Assembly: GCA_035720425.1 (NCBI GenBank)
Contig: DASTOB010000127.1
Span: forward strand, 1 to 64,000
Direction: 5' to 3'
DNA: 64,000 nt
Source of the DNA: DASTOB01 sp035720425
GTDB taxonomy: Bacteria; Chloroflexota; Limnocylindria; Limnocylindrales; CSP1-4
A program made the translations under genes and the position numbers. Of the stretch, positions 20,453 through 28,662 are shown in pieces; positions within the stretch are counted from its first letter, which is position 1, and each line of letters starts with the position of its first letter. The notes under the pieces were generated by a model. The model did no database searches, had not been told where the DNA came from, and saw only the letters and a program-made list of their open reading frames with translations.

Positions 20453-20887
20453 ATGGGTCGTACGGGCTTGCTCCTCGTGGTCGTGTCGATCGCCGTCCTC
20501 GCCGGCTGTGCGGCCGCGCCGTCGACCGAACCGCCGGCCGCCGCGACGCCGATCCCGCTCGACGGGACGAGCTGGGTGGCGGTCTCGATCAACGACACGA
20601 ACACGGTCCTGGGGGCCATGCCGACACTCGCGTTCGACGGCGATCGTGTCAGCGGCTCGACCGGCTGCAACACGTTCGGCGGGACGGTGGTGAGCGAGGC
20701 CGACGGCCGGGTGCGTTTCGTCGACGTCGTCATGACCGAGATCGCCTGCGCCGATCCGATCGGAGCCCAGGAGGCCGCCTTCCTCGCGATCCTCGGCGCA
20801 CCGGCCGAGCTCGCCGTCGATGAGGGGATGTTGTTCCTCACCACCGCGAGCGGTCGCGTCACGTTCGAGGGTCGGGCGGGCGGCTGA
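20453..20887 (+). CDS. META-domain lipoprotein
   Basis: 144 aa. A lipoprotein signal peptide ends in VLAGC, with Cys19 as the lipidated residue. A Pro/Ala-rich spacer is followed by a single META domain (LDGTSWVAVSIND, FDGDRVSGSTGCNTFGG, DVVMTEIACADP), as in HslJ-type proteins. These are exported, of uncertain function, and sometimes linked to heat or antibiotic stress. It lies 37 nt after the RNase H gene and just before the RNase P RNA promoter. Confidence 0.85.
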   Translation: MGRTGLLLVVVSIAVLAGCAAAPSTEPPAAATPIPLDGTSWVAVSINDTNTVLGAMPTLAFDGDRVSGSTGCNTFGGTVVSEADGRVRFVDVVMTEIACADPIGAQEAAFLAILGAPAELAVDEGMLFLTTASGRVTFEGRAGG

Positions 20888-20910
20888 ACGGGCCGAACGG
20901 CGTCCGGGAG

Positions 20911-20916
20911 TAGAAT
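20911..20916 (+). promoter_or_regulatory. -10 box of the RNase P RNA gene
   Basis: TAGAAT ends 8 nt before the predicted first base of the RNA's P1 helix (20925), the right spacing for a transcription start there. No clear -35 is seen. Confidence 0.6.
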
Positions 20917-20924
20917 CGGTCGGT

Positions 20925-21282
20925 CAGCGAGGTGGCCGGATGGTCGCGCGCCGGCTGGGCAACCAGGCGGCGTGAGGAAAGTCCGAGCTCCCCAGCGCAG
21001 GGTGGCGGGTAACGCCCGTCCGCCGTGAGGCGAGGACCAGTGCCACAGTGACGATGCCGGCCGGGGGCGCGAGCCACTGGCCGGAGTGAAACGCGGCAAA
21101 CTCCACCCGGAGCAAGGCCAAGTAGGAGGGCGCAACCCGGTTCGCCGGGGGAGAGGCGCGCTGCCCAGCCCTCGGGTCGGCCGCATGAGCCGCTGGGCAA
21201 CCGGCGGCCCCAGATGGATGGCCATCCCCACCGACGCCTCGGCGCCGGCGGGACAGAACTCGGCTTACAGGCCGCCTCGCTG
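20925..21282 (+). ncRNA. rnpB: RNase P RNA, bacterial type A
   Basis: The catalytic RNA that matures tRNA 5' ends. The ends are set by helix P1: CAGCGAGG (20925-20932) pairs with CCTCGCTG (21275-21282). The universally conserved P4-region block GAGGAAAGTCCGAGCTC lies near 20976-20992, and the matching 3' block ACAGAACTCGGCTTA lies near 21253-21267. GAAACGCGGCAAACTCC is also recognisable. The length of about 358 nt is normal. Reading frames across the region are spurious. Confidence 0.95.
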
Positions 21283-21337
21283 ACGCAGTTCCTCGCCGCC
21301 GCGCGGCGCCCGCGCGCTCGGGCGCGGAGGTGGCCTC

Positions 21338-21649
21338 CTAGTCCTCGTCCGGGCGGAAGATGTGCGCAGCCGTGCAGGTGTTGCAGATCGGTGTGGCCGA
21401 CTCGAGATCACCGAGCGGCATCGGCACCTTGCGATCGGGGAACAGGCACTCGACGTCGAACACGCGATCGGCCGTCCCATCGACCTGGATGAGCCGGCGG
21501 AACGTGCAGCGGCGGATCCGGTGAGGGGCGAGCCGGTACGCGTCTGGCTCGGGCGGAACGACCGGGAGCGGCAGGGCCATCGGGTGCGGTTCGGGCCTCA
21601 CATGCGGATCTCGATCGGGCTGGCCGATCGTGGCGGCGCAGCCTAGCAC
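21338..21649 (-). CDS. small cysteine-containing protein, possible zinc ribbon
   Basis: 103 aa (80 if the in-frame ATG at 21580 is used). The C-terminal two thirds hold four regularly placed cysteines: one in RRCTFRRLIQVDG, one in DVECLFPDRK and a CxxC in PICNTCTAAHIFRPDED. This is the layout of a small zinc-binding fold. The N-terminal part is Pro-rich (LPLPVVPPEPDAYRL). The function is unknown. It is divergent from the LysM gene, whose protein also has four conserved-looking cysteines. It ends 55 bp after the RNase P RNA. Confidence 0.6.
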   Translation of the reverse strand: MLGCAATIGQPDRDPHVRPEPHPMALPLPVVPPEPDAYRLAPHRIRRCTFRRLIQVDGTADRVFDVECLFPDRKVPMPLGDLESATPICNTCTAAHIFRPDED

Positions 21650-21683
21650 CCCTCCGTGAGCGACGACAACATCCCAAACGTAC

Positions 21684-21689
21684 TAGACT
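21684..21689 (+). promoter_or_regulatory. -10 box for the LysM gene
   Basis: TAGACT, with a start expected near 21696, about 30 nt before the GTG at 21727. GGAGGAG close before the GTG is the ribosome site. The same TAGACT box precedes ftsZ and the second yggT. Confidence 0.5.
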
Positions 21690-21726
21690 CCGCGCCGATC
21701 CACCAGTCGGAGCGCGCGGAGGAGAC

Positions 21727-22875
21727 GTGGAGGAGGACGGCGCCAAGCCGCAACGCCCCGCCCGGAGCCGACGTCGTACGTCGCGCAGCACGGAGCCGCC
21801 GCCAGAGGCGATGTCGCCGGCGGTCGATGCTGCAGCGGAACCGGTGCCGTCGGCCGACGCGGACATGGAAGCCCAGGCCACCGCGCCCGGGAACCCCGAT
21901 CAGCCGACGGACGCCGACGGCCCGGTGGGCGTCGACCGGCCGGCGGATCCCGACGACCTTGCCTCGCTCGTCGCTCCGCCCGACCTTGCGTCGATTGCCG
22001 AGGCAGAGGCGCGTGCCGAGGCGGACGCGTTCGCCGACACGGCCCCCGGCCGCGGGATCGAGTTCCCGGTGACCGACGTCGAGGAGGGAAGCGGGTCCCT
22101 CTCGATCCTCGACGATGCGCGGTCCCCGAACCCCGCGACGTGCCCGTTCTTCCGGAGCGAATCCGCCGACGGCCGACTTGGCCTGCCGATCGAATACCCG
22201 CACGAGGCTAACCGCTGTGCGGCGTTCGGCGAGCCGAAGCCGCAGTCGCTCCGCCAGCAGGAGCTCGTCTGCCTGACCGCGGGCCACGTGAGCTGCCCGC
22301 GCTACCTGCGCGGCTCGCTCGTGGGGCGCGAGACCGTCGCGGTCGTTCCGCCTCGCGCGGGCATCTCGCGCGCGATCGTGGCGGCCGCGGTCGTGCTCGT
22401 GGCCTCGGCGACGCTGTCGTTCGCGTTCGTCTTCGCCCGCGGCGGGCTGACGCTGCCGGGGGCGGGGGCCGAACCAACCGACGTGGCGGCCGCGTCCCAG
22501 GAGCCGACCGAACCGCCGCCGACGCCGGTCCCGACGGCCGAGCCGACCGCCGAGCCGACCGTCGCCCCGACCGCGACCCCGCGCCCGACGCCGTCGCCGA
22601 CCCCGGCCCCGACCGCGACCCCGCGCCCCACGCCGTCGCCGACCCCGCGGCCGACCGTCACGCCGCAGCCCACGAGCGATCGGTACGAGCTGCTCGAACC
22701 GTGCCCGGACAAGCCGGATTGCTGGATCTACACGATCCGGAGCGGGGACAACATCTTCAGCATCGCGCGCTACTTCGGCGTGCCGGAGGCGACGGTCCGG
22801 GAGCTCAACCCGTGGCTCGAGACCACCCCGCTACGGGCCGGCCAGCAACTCATCCTGCCGCCGCCGACGCGCTGA
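21727..22875 (+). CDS. LysM-domain membrane protein with cysteine domain
   Basis: 382 aa. The order is: a basic then acidic disordered N-terminus (1-130); a compact cysteine domain with Cys139 (CPFF), Cys164 (ANRCAAF), Cys182 (VCLTAGH) and Cys190 (CPRYLRG); one membrane helix (about 214-238); a Pro/Thr/Glu-rich linker (about 250-320) built from repeated TPRPTPSPTP units; and a C-terminal LysM domain (about 334-379, YTIRSGDNIFSIARYFGVP). With the N-terminus inside, LysM would sit on the outside and bind peptidoglycan, while the cysteine domain would be cytoplasmic. I know of similar C-P-F/Y...C-L...C-x-R/K-Y blocks in LysM proteins of related bacteria but not their function. It is the last gene before the mraZ promoter. 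Confidence 0.85.
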   Translation: MEEDGAKPQRPARSRRRTSRSTEPPPEAMSPAVDAAAEPVPSADADMEAQATAPGNPDQPTDADGPVGVDRPADPDDLASLVAPPDLASIAEAEARAEADAFADTAPGRGIEFPVTDVEEGSGSLSILDDARSPNPATCPFFRSESADGRLGLPIEYPHEANRCAAFGEPKPQSLRQQELVCLTAGHVSCPRYLRGSLVGRETVAVVPPRAGISRAIVAAAVVLVASATLSFAFVFARGGLTLPGAGAEPTDVAAASQEPTEPPPTPVPTAEPTAEPTVAPTATPRPTPSPTPAPTATPRPTPSPTPRPTVTPQPTSDRYELLEPCPDKPDCWIYTIRSGDNIFSIARYFGVPEATVRELNPWLETTPLRAGQQLILPPPTR

Positions 22876-23151
22876 CATGGCCGATCCGGCCCTCCCGGTC
22901 GTCGGGCGGGACCCAGTCCGGATTCCACGTCATGCCAACACCGACTGCGTCGTCAGCCCGTTCGCCGGGACGTCCTGCCTGATCTGAGGCCGCGTCGGGG
23001 CCGGTCGGGGGCCGCTTCGTGCCCGGCGCGGCGGTCCGAGCGGCCGGATCGACGGCCCCCGCGGCACGGGCGTCGAGATGACGTGGAACGTCGTCCGGGT
23101 TGCACGCGGCCTCGCACGTCGACTCGTTGCCGGTATCCCCCAAATCACGCA
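22876..23151. other. intergenic region upstream of the dcw promoter
   Basis: No convincing gene. A 36-codon frame (ATG 22877 to 22987, ending SPFAGTSCLI) begins directly after the LysM stop but has no ribosome site of its own and no recognised sequence. No hairpin terminator of clear quality is seen. The rest is GC-rich and without evident structure up to the -35 box at 23152. Confidence 0.5.
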
Positions 23152-23179
23152 TTGACGCGGCCCCGTTGCGCGCTAGAAT
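23152..23179 (+). promoter_or_regulatory. main dcw-cluster promoter (PmraZ)
   Basis: TTGACG (23152-23157), a 16-bp spacer, then TAGAAT (23174-23179). This is one of the two best matches to a housekeeping sigma promoter in the window. Transcription should begin near 23186, giving a leader of about 105 nt before the mraZ GTG. Confidence 0.8.
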
Positions 23180-23184
23180 GCAGC

Positions 23185-23211
23185 GAAGTGGCACAAAGTG
23201 GTTCAAAGTGG
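23185..23211 (+). promoter_or_regulatory. MraZ operator: three 10-bp-phased boxes
   Basis: GAAGTGG (23185-23191), AAAGTGG (23195-23201) and AAAGTGG (23205-23211) recur every 10 bp, one helical turn, immediately downstream of the -10 box. Repeats of this kind (AAAGTG[G/T] plus 3-4 nt in mollicutes, TGGG plus 5 nt in E. coli) are the known binding sites of MraZ, which is encoded by the first gene. Their location over the start site implies autorepression of the whole cluster. Confidence 0.8.
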
Positions 23212-23290
23212 GGAACCACGGACCAGCGGCCCCCAGCGCCCGACACCCCGGTGGGGGATTCGGGTCCAACCGAGAAGGACAGCCCGACAG

Positions 23291-23719
23291 GTGTTCACCG
23301 GCGAGTACCGGCACACGGTGGACGACAAGGGACGGATCGCCGTCCCGTCGAAGTTCCGTGCGCAGCTCGACGACGGCGCGGTCATCTCGCGCTGGCTCGA
23401 CGCCTGCCTGGCGATTCACACGAAGGCCGGCTGGGACGTCCTCGCCACGAAGGTCGCCGGGCTCCCGATCGCCGACTCCGCGTCGCGCCTGTTCCAGCGC
23501 TACGTGTTCGCCGGGGCGATCGAGGCGGAGCTCGACCGCCAGGGTCGGGTCGTCGTGCCGGCCTACCTGCGTGACTGGGCCGGCCTGACCGGGGACGCGG
23601 TCGTCGTCGGGTCACGCGATCACGCCGAGATCTGGGCGCCGTCGCGCTGGGACGAGTACCGCCGGGCCCTCGAGGACCCGGACGAGCTCGCCCGGGCGCT
23701 CGACGGCCTCGGGATCTAG
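23291..23719 (+). CDS. mraZ: transcriptional regulator MraZ
   Basis: 142 aa. An AbrB-fold DNA-binding protein that regulates its own dcw operon. It contains two copies of the MraZ half: FTGEYRHTVDDKGRIAVPSKFR near the N-terminus and GAIEAELDRQGRVVVPAYLR about 70 residues later. The GTG at 23291 is preferred because family members begin at FxGEY; in-frame codons from 23198 would read through the operator. GAGAAGGA lies upstream at a somewhat long distance. It is the first gene of the division cluster. Confidence 0.93.
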   Translation: MFTGEYRHTVDDKGRIAVPSKFRAQLDDGAVISRWLDACLAIHTKAGWDVLATKVAGLPIADSASRLFQRYVFAGAIEAELDRQGRVVVPAYLRDWAGLTGDAVVVGSRDHAEIWAPSRWDEYRRALEDPDELARALDGLGI

Positions 23720-23778
23720 GCACACCACATGCGCTTCCAGGGTCCGCTCGGGATCCGATCGTCGACGGTGGAGGAGAG

Positions 23779-24726
23779 ATGAAGGATGGGCACCTGCCGG
23801 TCCTGGCGGTGGAGGTCGTGACGATGCTCGCGCCTGCGCCCGGCAGCCTTCAGCTCGACGCCACCGTCGGCGGCGGTGGGCACACCGAGCGGATCCTGGA
23901 GGCGACCGATCCTGATGGCCGCCTCCTCGGCCTCGACGCCGATGGGGCGGCCATCGCCAGGGTCGATCGTCGCCTCCGTCCGCGCTTCGGTGACCGCCTC
24001 GTCCTGCGCCAGGCGAACTTCCGCGAGCTCGCGGCCGTCGCTCCCGCGGCGGGCTTCGGCGCGGTCGACGGAGCCCTGTTCGACCTCGGTTTGTCGAGCT
24101 TCCAGCTGGCCGACACGGAGCGCGGCTTCGGGATCCGCGCCGGCGGTCCGCTCGACATGCGCTTCGACCCGGCCCGCGGCGTGCCGGCCGCGGAGCTCCT
24201 CGCCACGCTCGACGCGGCCGAGCTGACCGCGCTCTTCCGGCGCTTCGGCGAGGAGCCGAGTGCCGCGCGCATCGCGCGGGCCATCGTCGACGCGCGGCGA
24301 ACCGCGCCAGTCAGAACGGCCGAGGAGCTCGCTGCGCTCGTCGAGCGGGTCGCTCCCCACCCGCCGCGTGGGCGACGACGGATCCACCCGGCGACGCGCG
24401 TCTTCCAGGCGCTTCGGATCGCCGTCAACGCCGAGCTCGATGCGCTCGAGGCCGGACTCGCCGCCGCGGTCGACCTGCTCCGGCCCGGCGGCCGGCTCGT
24501 CGTCCTCAGCTACCACTCGCTCGAGGACCGGATCGTCAAGCGCTTCATCGCCGCGGAACGCCGTGGCTGCACGTGCCCGCCGGAGGTGCCGGTCTGCGTC
24601 TGCGGCCGGAACCCGCGCCTCCGCCTCGTGACTCGTCCGTCGCTCACCCCGGGCGCCGACGAGATCGCCTCGAACCCGCGTGCCCGGAGCGCCCGGCTCC
24701 GGGCCGCCGAACGACTCGCCGCATAG
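23779..24726 (+). CDS. rsmH: 16S rRNA m4C1402 methyltransferase
   Basis: 315 aa. SAM-dependent N4-methylation of C1402 in the 16S rRNA decoding site. LPVLAVEVVTML at the start, DATVGGGGHTERIL as SAM motif I, GALFDLGLSSFQL, HPATRVFQALRIAVN and VLSYHSLEDRIVK are all diagnostic. A cluster of Cys residues (GCTCPPEVPVCVCG) near residue 270 is common in the family and may bind metal. GGAGGAGAG precedes the ATG. Its place after mraZ is the standard one. Confidence 0.95.
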   Translation: MKDGHLPVLAVEVVTMLAPAPGSLQLDATVGGGGHTERILEATDPDGRLLGLDADGAAIARVDRRLRPRFGDRLVLRQANFRELAAVAPAAGFGAVDGALFDLGLSSFQLADTERGFGIRAGGPLDMRFDPARGVPAAELLATLDAAELTALFRRFGEEPSAARIARAIVDARRTAPVRTAEELAALVERVAPHPPRGRRRIHPATRVFQALRIAVNAELDALEAGLAAAVDLLRPGGRLVVLSYHSLEDRIVKRFIAAERRGCTCPPEVPVCVCGRNPRLRLVTRPSLTPGADEIASNPRARSARLRAAERLAA

Positions 24727-24784
24727 CCCAACGATCGGCGGCCGTTCGGCCGTCGCGACCGCACCGGAGGAAGGAGGATCCCCC

Positions 24785-24979
24785 GTGAGCAAGCGTCACC
24801 AGTCCAGCCGACGGAAGGCCTACGGGCGCCGACAGCACGAAGTGCGTGAGCGGCACGACCGGCGTCACCTGCCGGAGCACGTCGAGTTCGGCTTCGATGA
24901 CTTCGACGGGGCGCCGGCGGCCGATCCGCTCGCGTTCCTCGATCCTCGGTCGCCCCGCCTGCGCTTCGCCCTCGACTGA
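24785..24979 (+). CDS. 64-aa hypothetical protein in the dcw cluster
   Basis: A basic first half, MSKRHQSSRRKAYGRRQHEV and more Arg/His to residue 30, is followed by an acidic aromatic stretch (EHVEFGFDDFDG) and a short tail ending RLRFALD. The strong AGGAAGGAGGA site before the GTG at 24785 and the ATGA overlap with the next gene argue that it is real. No membrane segment. It lies between rsmH and the ftsL-like gene; I do not recognise the family. The charged architecture suggests nucleic acid or protein binding, which is only a guess. Confidence 0.7.
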   Translation: MSKRHQSSRRKAYGRRQHEVRERHDRRHLPEHVEFGFDDFDGAPAADPLAFLDPRSPRLRFALD

Positions 24980-25359
24980 TGGCCGTCTACCAGGGCGCCC
25001 GAACGCGTCCCATCCTTGCGCCGCCGCGCCCGCGCCTCGCCGAGGCGCCGGCCCTGCCGCGTCGCCGGATGCGCGGCGCAGTGCGGGCGAGGAATCGAGC
25101 CAATCCGATCGGCTTTGTGCTCGGCGGCATCGTCCTCGCGTTCATGCTGTCGTTCTTTTCGCTCGCCCAGACCGTCCGGGTCGCCGCGACGAGCTACGAC
25201 ATCGATGGCCTGTCGATCCATCGTGAGCAGCTCGAGTCGGAGCGACGCGAGCTCGCCAGCGATCTCAACCGCCTGGGCCGGGAGCCGGCGATTCGCAAGC
25301 TCGCCATCGACGCCGGCCTCGTCCCGCTGACCGACCCGCTCGTCCTGCCGGCGCGCTAG
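24979..25359 (+). CDS. ftsL: FtsL/DivIC-like septum protein
   Basis: 126 aa. A 45-residue basic Pro-rich cytoplasmic tail, a single membrane helix (about 44-66, IGFVLGGIVLAFMLSFF) and a short extracellular helical region with a heptad-like HREQLESERRELASDLNRL, then a tail containing AIRKLAIDAGLVP. This is the bitopic layout of FtsL/FtsB proteins that activate FtsW-FtsI. Position between rsmH and ftsI supports FtsL. Sequence conservation in this family is too weak to separate FtsL from FtsB by eye. Confidence 0.75.
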   Translation: MAVYQGARTRPILAPPRPRLAEAPALPRRRMRGAVRARNRANPIGFVLGGIVLAFMLSFFSLAQTVRVAATSYDIDGLSIHREQLESERRELASDLNRLGREPAIRKLAIDAGLVPLTDPLVLPAR

Positions 25360-25375
25360 GGTCGCCGGGCGATCG

Positions 25376-27208
25376 ATGCTGGGACGGACCGATTCGCGCC
25401 GCCGCCTTCTGTTCCTGCTCGTGATCCTCGCGATCGCCGCCACGGCGATCGTCGGCCGGCTCGCGTACTGGCAGGTGGTCATGGCGGACGACCTCGCCGC
25501 CCGCGCCCGGGCCCAGACCACGGTCCGAACCGAGATCCCGAGCCGGCGCGGCGAGGTCTATGACCGGAGCGGTGTCGTCGTCCTGGCCACGACCGTCGAT
25601 CGCGACCGGCTCGTGGCGGCGCCGGATCAACTCTCCCAGCGCAAGCGCGCGGCGGTCGCCTCGGAACTCGTCGCGCTCCTTCGGCTGGACGGCCCGGCGG
25701 CCGCGTCGCTGACCGAGAAGATGACCTCGGAGCGGCAGTACGTGATCCTCGCCCGGGACCTCGAACCGGAAGTGTCGGAGCGCATCCGCCTGGCCCTCGC
25801 CGAGGGGCGGGTCGAGCAGGTCACGCTCGAACCGGAGCCCGCCCGCGTCTATCCGCAGGCCGGCGGCGGCCCGGATTCGAGCCTGGCGGCCCATCTCCTC
25901 GGCTTCGTCAACCGGGAGGGGGAGGGCCAGTACGGCGTCGAGCAGCGCTACCAGGAGCTGCTCGCCGGGCAGCCCAAGGTGGTCGTCGCGCGACGCGACA
26001 TCAACGCCCGAGCGATCCCGGAATCCGCGGTCACGACCGAGTACGGCGTGCCCGGCGTCGACCTGCGCCTGACGATCGACGCGGGCCTCCAGCTGGCGGT
26101 CGAGCAGGAGCTCCTCGCCGCCTGGGTGGCCGACCACGCGGTAAGCGTATCGGCCGTGGTCATGGATCCGTACACCGGGGAGATCTACGCCCACGCCACG
26201 TACCCGTCGTACGACGCGAACCAGTATCGAACGATTGCCTCGACCGATCCCGCCCGGTTCATCGACCCCCTCGTGAGCGAGGTCTACGAGCCGGGCTCGG
26301 TGTTCAAGATGCTGACCGCCGTCGCGGCGCTCGAGGCCGGCGTGACGCCGGACACGACGTACGTCGACGTCGGCACGCTGAAGCTAGACGGCGGCAAGAC
26401 GAAGATCGACAACGCCGATCGAAAGGGTCGCGGGACGATGACGTTCGAGGACGCCATCGCCTGGTCGCGCAACGTCGTGGCGGCCAAGATCGCCCTGGGC
26501 CTCGGTCCGACGACGCGCGACGCGGCCGACGTGCTGTACGAGGCGTGGACGCGCCTCGGCTTCGGGGCGCCGACCGGGATCGACCTCGCCGGCGAGGTCG
26601 GCGGGCTGGTCCGCGACCCGGCGATCAAGACGTGGCGGGAGATCGACCTCGCCAATGCCTCGTTCGGGCAGGGCGTGGCCGTGACGCCGATCCAGCTCGC
26701 CACCGCGTACTCGGCGATGGTCAACGGCGGCCGCCTCGTCCAGCCCCACGTCGTCAAGGCGATCGGCGACGAGGAGGTCTCCACCGCCGCCCGCGCCGAG
26801 GTGATGGACTCGCGCCTGACGCCGACCCTCGTCGATCTCATGAACCACGTCGTGAGCGCGGTTCCGTTCTACCGCGACCGAACCCTCATCCCCGGCTACT
26901 ACGTGGGCGGCAAGACCGGCACCGCCCAGATCTGGGACCCCTCGCTCCGCGACGGGCGCGGCGACTGGAAGCGCGACCTCTTCAATTACTCGTTCGTCGG
27001 CTTCGTGGGCCGCCACGAGGGCGTCCCGGAACTCGTCGTGTCGGTCCGGATCAACGAGGCGACCCCCACGGTCATCAAGGTCGGTCAGCTCGAGATGCCG
27101 GTGATGTCGTTCGAGCTGTTCCGCCGGATCGCCACCGACGCGATCACCACCCCGGCGCTGCTGCCGGATCGTCCGCGGTCGCTCGATCCCGTCCCCGCCG
27201 ACCGGTGA
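25376..27208 (+). CDS. ftsI: penicillin-binding protein 2/FtsI-type transpeptidase
   Basis: 610 aa. Class B PBP that cross-links septal peptidoglycan. One N-terminal membrane helix (about 10-30), a PBP dimer domain beginning EIPSRRGEVYDRSG, and a transpeptidase domain with SVFK (nucleophile Ser308, Lys311), SRN and KTGTAQ. No PASTA domains are seen. It begins 16 nt after ftsL and overlaps murF if that gene starts at 27205. Position after ftsL fits FtsI rather than an elongation PBP. Confidence 0.93.
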   Translation: MLGRTDSRRRLLFLLVILAIAATAIVGRLAYWQVVMADDLAARARAQTTVRTEIPSRRGEVYDRSGVVVLATTVDRDRLVAAPDQLSQRKRAAVASELVALLRLDGPAAASLTEKMTSERQYVILARDLEPEVSERIRLALAEGRVEQVTLEPEPARVYPQAGGGPDSSLAAHLLGFVNREGEGQYGVEQRYQELLAGQPKVVVARRDINARAIPESAVTTEYGVPGVDLRLTIDAGLQLAVEQELLAAWVADHAVSVSAVVMDPYTGEIYAHATYPSYDANQYRTIASTDPARFIDPLVSEVYEPGSVFKMLTAVAALEAGVTPDTTYVDVGTLKLDGGKTKIDNADRKGRGTMTFEDAIAWSRNVVAAKIALGLGPTTRDAADVLYEAWTRLGFGAPTGIDLAGEVGGLVRDPAIKTWREIDLANASFGQGVAVTPIQLATAYSAMVNGGRLVQPHVVKAIGDEEVSTAARAEVMDSRLTPTLVDLMNHVVSAVPFYRDRTLIPGYYVGGKTGTAQIWDPSLRDGRGDWKRDLFNYSFVGFVGRHEGVPELVVSVRINEATPTVIKVGQLEMPVMSFELFRRIATDAITTPALLPDRPRSLDPVPADR

Positions 27209-28662
27209 GTGGGTCGTATGCCACACTGGCGAGCGTGACCGACGTCCGGCCGCCGTCCACCGGGGGTGGCCCTCCGGCGACCGCGCTGACCGCCGACGAC
27301 CTCGCCCGTCTGACCGGCGGCCGACTCCTCCGACGCTCCGACCGCCAGATCCGCGGCGGTGCGGTCGATTCGCGCGACGTGGCGCCGGGCCAGCTGTTCG
27401 TCGCGCTGCCCGGCGAGCACACCGACGGTCACCGCTTCCTCGGCGAGGCGGTCGCCCGCGGCGCCGCGGCACTGCTCGTCACCCGCGAACCGGACGGGCT
27501 CGACGAGCAGGCCGACGTGACCGTCGTCCGCGTGCCGGACGGTCTCGCGGCGCTCTGGGCGGTGGGCGCCGGCTGGCGGGCGCGGTTCACGCCGCTCGTC
27601 GTCGGGGTCACCGGGAGCATCGCCAAGACGTCGACGAAGGAAGCGGTTGCGGCGGTCCTCGCCCGGCGGTTCCGGACGTTGCGCAGCGAGGGCAACCGGA
27701 ACAACGAGATCGGGCTCCCGCTCACCCTCCTCGAACTCGACGCCGCCCACGAGGCCGCGGTCCTCGAGATGGGCATGTACACGGGCGGCGAGATCGCCGA
27801 CCTGGCCCGCATCGCGCGGCCGCAGATCGGTGTCGTAACGGCGGTGCAGCCGGTCCACCTGTCCCGGATCGGATCGATCGAGGCGATCGAGCGGGCCAAG
27901 GCGGAGCTCGTCGAGGCCCTCCCGGCGGACGGGACGGCGGTGCTCAACGCCGACGACCCGCGGGTCCGGGCGATGGCCGGGCGGACCGACGCGCGCGTCG
28001 TGACTTACGGGTTCACGCCGGACGCGGACGTGACGGCCGACGACGTGGCGTCCGCCGGCCTCGCCGGGATGCGCTTCACCCTCCGGACGGCGCGCGGGAG
28101 CACGCCGGTGGCGATCCCGACCCTCGGGCGCCTGGCCGTCCACAACGCGCTCGCGGCGGCGGCGGTCGGCCTCGCTGCCGGAATGTCGGTCCACGACATC
28201 GCGGCCGGGCTCGCCGACGGCTGGGCCGCGCCCCATCGGTCCGAAGTCATCCGTCTGTCCGGCGTGACGATCGTCGACGACAGCTACAACGCATCGCCGG
28301 CGTCGGTCGCCGCGGCGCTCGAGCTCCTGTCCGGGCTGGCCGGCCGGCGGGTCGCCGTGCTCGGCGAGATGCTCGAGCTCGGCGAGGGACACGAGGCCGG
28401 GCATCGGGCGGTCGGTGCCGAGGCCGCCTCGGTGGCCGACCTGCTCGTCGTCGTCGGGCGGCCGGCGGCCGGGATCGCCGCGGCGGCCCGTGAGCACGGC
28501 CTCGACCCGGGGCGGGTCATCGAGGTGGCGGACCGCGACGCGGCCCGCGACGCGCTCGTGCCTCGCCTGCGCGACGGTGACGTCGTGCTCGTCAAGGCCT
28601 CGCGCGGCTCCGCGCTCGACCTCCTCGTCGACGCCCTTCGGACGGACCTCGCCGACCGATGA
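27205..28662 (+). CDS. murF: UDP-MurNAc-tripeptide D-Ala-D-Ala ligase
   Basis: 485 aa from GTG 27205, which overlaps the ftsI stop (GTGA); GTG 27235 is an alternative. It adds D-Ala-D-Ala to the UDP-MurNAc peptide, using ATP. N-terminal domain GGAVDSRDVAPGQLFVALPGE, central ATP site GVTGSIAKTSTKE, then EMGMY and the C-terminal DDSYNASPASV. The P-loop is unusual: the glycine before the catalytic Lys141 is Ala140, where most MurF proteins have GKT. The following MurD in the same operon keeps GTKGKTTT, so this is specific to MurF. An ATGA overlap joins it to mraY. Confidence 0.93.
   Translation: MSGSYATLASVTDVRPPSTGGGPPATALTADDLARLTGGRLLRRSDRQIRGGAVDSRDVAPGQLFVALPGEHTDGHRFLGEAVARGAAALLVTREPDGLDEQADVTVVRVPDGLAALWAVGAGWRARFTPLVVGVTGSIAKTSTKEAVAAVLARRFRTLRSEGNRNNEIGLPLTLLELDAAHEAAVLEMGMYTGGEIADLARIARPQIGVVTAVQPVHLSRIGSIEAIERAKAELVEALPADGTAVLNADDPRVRAMAGRTDARVVTYGFTPDADVTADDVASAGLAGMRFTLRTARGSTPVAIPTLGRLAVHNALAAAAVGLAAGMSVHDIAAGLADGWAAPHRSEVIRLSGVTIVDDSYNASPASVAAALELLSGLAGRRVAVLGEMLELGEGHEAGHRAVGAEAASVADLLVVVGRPAAGIAAAAREHGLDPGRVIEVADRDAARDALVPRLRDGDVVLVKASRGSALDLLVDALRTDLADR

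Noticed and set aside
22553..22670. Tandem DNA repeat as a possible regulatory array
   Set aside because: It encodes the Pro/Thr linker of the LysM protein in frame; codon-level repetition of TPRPTPSPTP explains it.
22877..22987. 36-codon frame directly after the LysM gene
   Set aside because: No ribosome site, promoter or recognisable sequence; too short to distinguish from chance.
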